Assembly (NCBI GenBank): GCA_028277225.1
Contig: JANQHB010000024.1
Coordinates: 1 to 64,000, forward strand
DNA from: Chlorobium sp.
Lineage (GTDB): Bacteria > Bacteroidota > Chlorobiia > Chlorobiales > Chlorobiaceae
Reading direction: 5' to 3'
DNA: 64,000 nucleotides
The notes beneath the pieces are model-generated. The model saw only the letters and a program-made list of their open reading frames with translations. It ran no database searches and was not told where the DNA came from. Positions 58,384 to 64,000 of the stretch are shown here, one piece after another (the stretch's first letter is position 1; each line of letters opens with the position of its first letter). Both the position numbers and the translations under genes were made by a program.

Positions 58384-59565
58384 ATGGCAAAAGAGGCCTA
58401 CAAAAGGGATAAGCCCCATGTAAATATTGGTACCATCGGTCATGTTGACCATGGTAAAACGACCCTGACTGCAGCGATCACATCGGTTCTTGCAAAGCAG
58501 GGTAAAGCGGCTATGCGCGAATTCGGCGATATCGACAAGGCCCCTGAAGAAAGGGAGCGCGGTATTACGATTTCAACTGCTCATGTTGAATATCAGACAG
58601 ACAAGCGCCATTATGCGCATATCGACTGTCCCGGTCACGCCGACTACATTAAAAACATGATCACCGGTGCGGCCCAGATGGACGGTGCCATTCTTGTTGT
58701 TGCCGGTACCGATGGCCCTATGCCGCAGACTCGTGAGCATATATTGCTTGCCCGCCAGGTGAACGTTCCTGCTCTTGTTGTTTTTCTGAACAAGGTCGAT
58801 ATCGCTGATCCCGAGCTGCTCGAGCTTGTCGAGCTGGAACTGCGCGAGCTTCTCTCCGAGTATGAATTCCCTGGTGACGATATTCCGATTATCATGGGTT
58901 CCGCTCTCAAGGCGCTCGAAGGTGATCCGGAAGCGGAAGAAAAGATTGTCGAGCTGATGGATGCCGTTGACGAGTATATTCCCGAACCGGTTCGTGATGT
59001 CGACAAGCCGTTCCTCATGCCGATTGAAGACGTTTTCTCGATCTCGGGTCGAGGTACTGTCGGTACAGGCCGTATCGAAAGCGGTATTGTGAAGATCAAC
59101 GAGGAGGTAGAGATCGTCGGTATCAAGCCGACCCAGAAGACGGTTGTCACCGGAATCGAGATGTTCCAGAAGACGCTTGACGAGGGGCAGGCCGGTGATA
59201 ATGCGGGTCTTCTTTTCCGTGGTATCGGCAAGGATGAGATCGAGCGCGGTATGGTTGTGGCCAAGCCCGGAAGCATTACGCCGCATACCAAGTTCAAGGC
59301 GGAAGTCTACATCCTGAAGAAAGAAGAGGGTGGCCGTCACACGCCGTTCTTCAATAACTATCGTCCCCAGTTCTATTTCAGAACCACGGACGTGACCGGT
59401 GCCGTTACACTTCCTGAAGGTGTTGAAATGGTTATGCCGGGCGACAACCTTTCTATCGAGGTTGAGCTCATCGTACCGATCGCCATGGATGAAAGCCTCA
59501 GGTTTGCTATTCGTGAAGGCGGACGTACGGTTGGTGCAGGTACGGTAACCAAGATTATCGAGTAA
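58384..59565 (+). CDS. tuf: Elongation factor Tu
   Basis: Protein of 393 residues. [12 protein letters not shown] (16-27), [12 protein letters not shown] and GSALKALEG in the GTPase domain, then domains II and III. It carries aminoacyl-tRNA to the ribosome. AGAGGGAGACGAGAT before the start is a good ribosome binding site. It is the last gene of the str operon here; a terminator follows. Confidence 0.98.
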   Translation: MAKEAYKRDKPHVNIGTIGHVDHGKTTLTAAITSVLAKQGKAAMREFGDIDKAPEERERGITISTAHVEYQTDKRHYAHIDCPGHADYIKNMITGAAQMDGAILVVAGTDGPMPQTREHILLARQVNVPALVVFLNKVDIADPELLELVELELRELLSEYEFPGDDIPIIMGSALKALEGDPEAEEKIVELMDAVDEYIPEPVRDVDKPFLMPIEDVFSISGRGTVGTGRIESGIVKINEEVEIVGIKPTQKTVVTGIEMFQKTLDEGQAGDNAGLLFRGIGKDEIERGMVVAKPGSITPHTKFKAEVYILKKEEGGRHTPFFNNYRPQFYFRTTDVTGAVTLPEGVEMVMPGDNLSIEVELIVPIAMDESLRFAIREGGRTVGAGTVTKIIE

Positions 59566-59587
59566 GGCGCGGAAACAGTACTGCAAC

Positions 59588-59618
59588 GGGGCGGGATAGT
59601 CAGCTCGCCCCTTTTTTT
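59588..59618 (+). terminator. Intrinsic terminator between tuf and rpsJ
   Basis: GGGGCG / CGCCCC stem (59588-59593 and 59606-59611, extended by a further weak and a G-C pair) followed by seven T. It separates the str and S10 gene blocks. Confidence 0.85.
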
Positions 59619-59648
59619 ATTCTAAACATTGAATGAGGATTACGACAA

Positions 59649-59960
59649 GTGGCTGTTCAGCAAAAGATCAGAATCAAGCTAAAGTCCTACGATCATAGTC
59701 TGGTTGACAAATGGGCCGTCAAGATTATCGATGTGGTAAAACAGACGGATGCGATCATATTCGGCCCGATACCGTTGCCTACAAAGACGCATGTGTATAC
59801 CGTGAACCGTTCTCCGCATGTTGACAAGAAATCCAGAGAGCAGTTTGCATTTTCATCGCACAAAAGGCTTATCGAGATCATTAATCCGACAGGCAAGACG
59901 ATTGATATGCTGATGAAGCTGGAGCTTCCGAGCGGTGTTGATGTTGAAATCAAGTCTTAA
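59649..59960 (+). CDS. rpsJ: 30S ribosomal protein S10
   Basis: Protein of 103 residues, GTG start at 59649. [20 protein letters not shown], then [28 protein letters not shown] is typical S10. It also takes part in NusB-dependent antitermination. First gene of the S10 block. Confidence 0.97.
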   Translation: MAVQQKIRIKLKSYDHSLVDKWAVKIIDVVKQTDAIIFGPIPLPTKTHVYTVNRSPHVDKKSREQFAFSSHKRLIEIINPTGKTIDMLMKLELPSGVDVEIKS

Positions 59961-59984
59961 TGAAAACAGAAAAGCAAATCTGAA

Positions 59985-60614
59985 ATGGCTGCGATTCTTG
60001 GTAAGAAAATAGGTATGACCAGCATCTATGACGAGAACCGTCAGGCAGTGCCGTGTACGGTTATCCAGGCTGGCCCCTGTTTTGTGTCACAGGTGAAAAC
60101 GGTAGGTGCTGATGGTTACGACGCATATCAGTTGACCATAGGCGAACGAAAAGAGGCAAAAGTCACCAAACCCCTCAGGGGGCATTACGCCAAAGCCGGA
60201 GTCGTTCCCGGCTACAGAATGACAGAGTTCAGAAAAGATATTATGGGGGGTGAGCTCGAAGAAGGCAGCCCGGTCAGTGTCGATATGTTCAGTGTCGGCC
60301 AGAAGGTTGATATACGAGGAATTTCCAAGGGTAAAGGATTTGCCGGTGTTGTCAAGCGTCATAATTTCGGCGGTGGTTCGAGGACTCACGGTCAGTCCGA
60401 CAGGCTTCGCGCTCCCGGTTCGGTTGGCGGGGCTTCCGATCCTTCGCGTACCTTCAAAGGGACGAAAATGGCCGGTCGAATGGGTGGTGAAGCAGTGAGC
60501 GTCCAGGGCCTGAAAGTCATGAAAGTTATTCCGGAGTCTAATCTGCTGGTTGTGAAAGGCGCCATACCCGGTGTGAAAAACGCGTATGTGCAGATTGTTT
60601 CCTCAAAAAAGTAA
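59985..60614 (+). CDS. rplC: 50S ribosomal protein L3
   Basis: Protein of 209 residues with [15 protein letters not shown] at the start and the tRNA-site loop [20 protein letters not shown] near 126-145. It starts 24 bases after rpsJ. Confidence 0.97.
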   Translation: MAAILGKKIGMTSIYDENRQAVPCTVIQAGPCFVSQVKTVGADGYDAYQLTIGERKEAKVTKPLRGHYAKAGVVPGYRMTEFRKDIMGGELEEGSPVSVDMFSVGQKVDIRGISKGKGFAGVVKRHNFGGGSRTHGQSDRLRAPGSVGGASDPSRTFKGTKMAGRMGGEAVSVQGLKVMKVIPESNLLVVKGAIPGVKNAYVQIVSSKK

Positions 60615-60633
60615 ATGGTGATCACTTGCTAGC

Positions 60634-61260
60634 ATGGAACTTAAAGTATTGAATACAGGCGGTTCGGAAACCGGTGAGGTCGTCAGGCTGACAGACAATG
60701 TGTTTGCTTCCGAAGTGTCCGAGCATGCCATGTATCTCGATGTCAAGTCGATTTTGGCAAACAGGCGTCAGGGTACGCACAAGGTGAAAAATCGTTCCGA
60801 AGTGCGGGGCGGCGGAAAAAAACCATACCGGCAGAAAGGTACCGGTCATGCCCGTCAGGGATCGACACGTTCTCCGCTTATGAAGGGTGGCGGTTCGATA
60901 TTCGGCCCACAGCCAAGGGATTACAGCCTCAAGGTGAACAGAAAGACAAAGCAGCTTGCGCGACGCTCGGCGCTGACGTCGAAGGCCCGTGACGGGGTGA
61001 TTGTCGTTGTTGAGGATTTTTCGTTCGACGAGATCAAGACAAGGCAGATGGCCGAGATTCTTGTGAATCTTGGTCTTGACAGTAAAAAGACGCTGATGCT
61101 GATGCCGGAGCATAACGATACCGTACTGAAGTCAGGACGAAATATCCCGACGCTCAACATTATGGTTGCCGACAAGGCATCGACATATGATATACTCGAC
61201 AGCCAGACGGTATTGATGCAGAAGGCTGCGCTGAAAAAACTGGAAGATACTCTGGGTTAA
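60634..61260 (+). CDS. rplD: 50S ribosomal protein L4
   Basis: Protein of 208 residues. The extended loop RRQGTHKVKNRSEVRGGGKKPYRQKGTGHARQGSTRSP near 45-85 reaches the exit tunnel. In E. coli L4 represses the S10 operon; whether it does here is not known. Confidence 0.97.
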   Translation: MELKVLNTGGSETGEVVRLTDNVFASEVSEHAMYLDVKSILANRRQGTHKVKNRSEVRGGGKKPYRQKGTGHARQGSTRSPLMKGGGSIFGPQPRDYSLKVNRKTKQLARRSALTSKARDGVIVVVEDFSFDEIKTRQMAEILVNLGLDSKKTLMLMPEHNDTVLKSGRNIPTLNIMVADKASTYDILDSQTVLMQKAALKKLEDTLG

Positions 61261-61289
61261 CAAAGGTGAGACAGTAAAAAGAGGTGGTT

Positions 61290-61613
61290 ATGAGAAATCC
61301 GTTATTGCAGCCCTGGCTGACTGAAAAAAGCACACGTTTGACCGAGCGGGAAGGACAGTATGCCTTTATGGTGAAAGCCAAAGCCAGCAAGACCGATATA
61401 AAGAAGGCTGTTGAAGAGAAGTTCGGCGTTCAGGTCGAGTCTGTTCGTACAGCGAATTGTCTTGGGAAATCCAAAAGGCAGTATACGCGAAAGGGACTTA
61501 TAAGCGGGAAGAAAAATGACTGGAAAAAAGCCGTTATCACGCTGAAGCAGGGGCAGGTGATTGATTATTATTCCGGTTCGACTGACCAGGGAGAAGAAAA
61601 GAAATCCAACTAA
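61290..61613 (+). CDS. rplW: 50S ribosomal protein L23
   Basis: Protein of 107 residues. [14 protein letters not shown] at the start, then [24 protein letters not shown]. It docks trigger factor at the tunnel exit. ATG 61290 is preferred: GAGGTGG precedes it by a few bases; GTG 61284 is in frame. Confidence 0.96.
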   Translation: MRNPLLQPWLTEKSTRLTEREGQYAFMVKAKASKTDIKKAVEEKFGVQVESVRTANCLGKSKRQYTRKGLISGKKNDWKKAVITLKQGQVIDYYSGSTDQGEEKKSN

Positions 61614-61633
61614 AGGTTAGACAATAGGTTATA

Positions 61634-62473
61634 ATGGCGATAAGGAAACTAAGCCCGGTTACACCGGCATCGAGATATCTCACGTATTCGGGATTTGATG
61701 AGATTACAAAGAAAGAGCCCGAAAAAAGCCTGCTGGAGCCCCTGAAAAAGTCCGGCGGCAGAAACCATGCGGGAAGAATTACCTCGAGGCACAGAGGTGG
61801 CGGGCACAAGCGTTTTTACCGGGTTATCGATTTCAAGCGAAACAAGGATAATGTTCCGGCAAAGGTTGCGGGTATCGAGTACGATCCGAATCGTTCCTCG
61901 AGAATCGCCCTGCTTCACTATGCCGATGGTGAAAAGCGTTACATCCTGGCTCCGAAAGGCCTTCGTGTCGGCGATGTCCTCGAGAGCGGCGAGAAGGTCG
62001 AGGTCCGGATCGGCAACACCATGCCGTTGCGGAATATTCCTCTTGGTACCGATGTGCATAACGTGGAGCTGAAAATAGGCAAAGGCGGACAGATGGTTCG
62101 CTCTGCAGGTTCTTTCGCTGTGCTTGCAGCAAAAGAGGGTGATCATGCAACACTCAAGCTGCCGTCAGGTGAAATTCGCAAGGTTCGGATCGAGTGTCGG
62201 GCGACGATCGGCGGTATCGGTAATGTCGATCATGAAAATGTCGTTCTTGGCAAAGCCGGCAGGAGCCGGTGGCTTGGTGTACGGCCGCAGACCCGTGGAA
62301 TGGCGATGAACCCGGTCGATCATCCGATGGGTGGCGGTGAAGGCAGGTCGAAGTCCGGAGGCGGACGCAAGCATCCGAAATCACCCTGGGGCCAGATTGC
62401 CAAGGGGATGAAGACAAGAAACAAAAAGAAGGCTTCGGGCAAACTGATCGTCCGTGGGCGTAAAGCGAAATAG
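61634..62473 (+). CDS. rplB: 50S ribosomal protein L2
   Basis: Protein of 279 residues. [26 protein letters not shown] near 48-73 and the conserved [19 protein letters not shown] (His near the peptidyl-transferase centre) near 225-243. Length is normal. Confidence 0.98.
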   Translation: MAIRKLSPVTPASRYLTYSGFDEITKKEPEKSLLEPLKKSGGRNHAGRITSRHRGGGHKRFYRVIDFKRNKDNVPAKVAGIEYDPNRSSRIALLHYADGEKRYILAPKGLRVGDVLESGEKVEVRIGNTMPLRNIPLGTDVHNVELKIGKGGQMVRSAGSFAVLAAKEGDHATLKLPSGEIRKVRIECRATIGGIGNVDHENVVLGKAGRSRWLGVRPQTRGMAMNPVDHPMGGGEGRSKSGGGRKHPKSPWGQIAKGMKTRNKKKASGKLIVRGRKAK

Positions 62474-62508
62474 GAAGAGAAAGAGAAGCAAAACAATCAG
62501 AGAGGATT

Positions 62509-62805
62509 ATGCCAAGATCTCTTAAAAAAGGGCCGTTTATCGAGGGCAAGCTTGAAAAGCGCATTCTCGATATGAACAGCAAGGGTGAAAAGAAAGTTAT
62601 CAAAACATGGTCGAGAAGTTCGATGATATCGCCTGATTTTGTCGGTCATACTGTTGCGGTTCATAACGGTAAAACCCATGTGCCTGTCTACATCAGCGAA
62701 AATATGGTGGGACACAAGCTGGGTGAATTCGCACCGACGAGAACATATCGCGGTCATGCCGGGGGAAAATCCGAGAAAGGCGGCGCGGCACCGAGGAAAA
62801 AGTAA
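62509..62805 (+). CDS. rpsS: 30S ribosomal protein S19
   Basis: Protein of 98 residues. [19 protein letters not shown] at the start and [31 protein letters not shown]. The C-terminal tail is glycine- and lysine-rich. Confidence 0.98.
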   Translation: MPRSLKKGPFIEGKLEKRILDMNSKGEKKVIKTWSRSSMISPDFVGHTVAVHNGKTHVPVYISENMVGHKLGEFAPTRTYRGHAGGKSEKGGAAPRKK

Positions 62806-62833
62806 ACAGTCTAAAGCGGAAAGGGTAAAAGAA

Positions 62834-63187
62834 ATGCAAGCTAAAGCAGTATTACGACATACGCCGACATCGCCCAGGAAAATGCGAACGGTTGCCGGTC
62901 TTATTCGCGGAAAGCAGGTCGATCAGGCAAAGGCTATCCTGCTGAACACAACAAAGGCGGCTTCCCGCAACGTCATGCAGACACTCAAGTCAGCGGTTGC
63001 CAATTACTCGCAGAAAAATCCCGATGAGCGGATTGATGACAACAATCTGATCGTCAAGGAAATTTTTGTCGATGAAGGAGCAACCATGAAGCGGATGCTG
63101 CCGGCACCGATGGGGCGTGCATACAGGATTCGCAAGCGTTCGAATCATCTTACGATTATCGTTGACAAGCTAACACCGGGAAACTAA
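62834..63187 (+). CDS. rplV: 50S ribosomal protein L22
   Basis: Protein of 117 residues with [20 protein letters not shown] at the start and the tunnel-loop motif [25 protein letters not shown] near 87-111. ATG 62834 is the natural start; the same frame runs upstream inside rpsS and is not coding there. Confidence 0.97.
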   Translation: MQAKAVLRHTPTSPRKMRTVAGLIRGKQVDQAKAILLNTTKAASRNVMQTLKSAVANYSQKNPDERIDDNNLIVKEIFVDEGATMKRMLPAPMGRAYRIRKRSNHLTIIVDKLTPGN

Positions 63188-63206
63188 AAACTACAAGGAG
63201 CTAACA

Positions 63207-63968
63207 TTGGGTCAGAAAGTTCATCCCACCGGATTCAGGCTGGGGATTATCAAAGACTGGACATCGAGATGGTATGACGACGGTCCGGTTATTGCCGATA
63301 AACTCAAGCAGGACCAGGTTATCCGGAACTATGTCAACGCACGTCTGAAAAAAGAGCGTGCCGGTGTGGCCAGGATTGTGATCGAGCGTACGACAAAGCA
63401 TATCAAGATCAACATTTTCTCCGCGCGGCCGGGTGCAGTGGTCGGCAGAAAAGGCGAGGAAATCAACAACCTGTCACAGGAGTTGAGCAGGATTACCGGT
63501 AAGGAAGTGAAGATCGACGTTGTCGAAGTTGTCAAACCGGAGGTCGAGGCGCAGCTTATCGGTGAAAACATCGCCTATCAGCTTGAAAACAGGGTTTCTT
63601 TCAGGCGCGCAATGAAGCAGGCGATCCAGCAGGCAATGAGAGCCGGAGCGGAAGGCATTCGTATTCGGTGTGCGGGAAGGCTTGGCGGTGTCGAAATTGC
63701 CCGTGCCGAACAGTACAAAGAGGGAAAGATTCCATTACATACGCTTCGTGCCAATGTCGATTATGCCAGTGTGACAGCACATACCATTGCCGGAGCCATC
63801 GGCATCAAGGTATGGGTATACAAAGGTGAGGTTCTCGTGCAGCGTATCGATGCGGTGGAAGAAGAGGAAATGAAGAGGATCCGGGAGCGCCGGAGCGAAC
63901 AGCGTCCGAGGGGCGGTGGCCGCGATTCACGGGGCAGAAGGCGTCGCAGACCCAAGAAGTCGGAATAA
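63207..63968 (+). CDS. rpsC: 30S ribosomal protein S3
   Basis: Protein of 253 residues. It starts TTG ([13 protein letters not shown]), with CAAGGAG shortly upstream. The KH domain ([28 protein letters not shown]) lies near 72-99. The C-terminus has an Arg/Gly-rich tail ([21 protein letters not shown]) longer than in E. coli. The downstream gene, expected to be rplP, is outside the window. Confidence 0.97.
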   Translation: MGQKVHPTGFRLGIIKDWTSRWYDDGPVIADKLKQDQVIRNYVNARLKKERAGVARIVIERTTKHIKINIFSARPGAVVGRKGEEINNLSQELSRITGKEVKIDVVEVVKPEVEAQLIGENIAYQLENRVSFRRAMKQAIQQAMRAGAEGIRIRCAGRLGGVEIARAEQYKEGKIPLHTLRANVDYASVTAHTIAGAIGIKVWVYKGEVLVQRIDAVEEEEMKRIRERRSEQRPRGGGRDSRGRRRRRPKKSE

Positions 63969-64000
63969 GAGAGTTTGTCCGGAAGGTACAGGAGAAAAGC

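Overview
The window reads as a chromosomal segment of a green sulfur bacterium (Chlorobiaceae, Chlorobiales). The evidence is a BchZ subunit of chlorophyllide reductase, a C5-pathway hemL, a split glycine cleavage P-protein (gcvPB), a DUF3856 TPR-like protein of a type I associate with Chlorobaculum, and a typical Gram-negative lipid/LPS gene set. Base composition is near 50% GC. A Prosthecochloris- or Chlorobium-like organism fits, but the genus is an inference.

Layout. 0.2-6.4 kb: a baeRF3-type protein, an exported protein of unknown function, MarC, a thioesterase, a TPR-like protein, a heptosyltransferase and exonuclease III. 6.6-8.4 kb: rpsF-ssb-rpsR-rplI, closed by a strong terminator. 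9-13.3 kb (minus): thrS-infC-rpmI-rplT-pheS. 13.6-19.3 kb (minus): bchZ, a GH3 hexosaminidase, an HNH endonuclease and gcvPB. 19.4-26.5 kb (minus): DUF177-rpmF-plsX-fabH-fabD-fabG-acpP-fabF-rnc, the classical fatty-acid cluster. 26.7 kb: tRNA-Asn with promoter and terminator. 27-30.2 kb: an SDR/AraC pair and an NlpE-META lipoprotein. 30.3-34.7 kb: leuA behind an apparent leucine attenuator, then znuACB. 34.8-45.9 kb: a HAD phosphatase, a Na/Ca exchanger, crcB with DUF190, hemL, recO, an FmdB zinc ribbon, an LptA/OstA-like protein, a degenerate WecB-like protein, obg, a GNAT protein and HPr. 46-53.4 kb: a surface polysaccharide cluster (three glycosyltransferases, a Wzx-like flippase, a YfhO-like protein). 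53.4-55.2 kb: a complete insertion sequence. 55.3-64 kb: the str operon (rpsL-rpsG-fusA-tuf) and the start of the S10 operon (rpsJ to rpsC), which continues past the window.

Most of the window is housekeeping DNA, and I found no defence system, prophage, CRISPR array or new multi-gene machine. The best leads are two. The first is a leuA leader with a 27-codon peptide containing five consecutive Leu codons, an intrinsic terminator and a 9-bp competing helix, a textbook attenuator layout. The second is an intact IS1634-like element whose target duplication is a perfect 53-bp repeat that copied the host terminator to both sides of the element. A third theme is a set of modular intergenic repeats (AT-rich GTGAAT-type tracts, GCTGGATGG-type tracts, GTAGGGGC palindromes, CTGCCAACTGCC-type tracts). 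They sit just after stop codons and in places appear to have been absorbed into gene ends.
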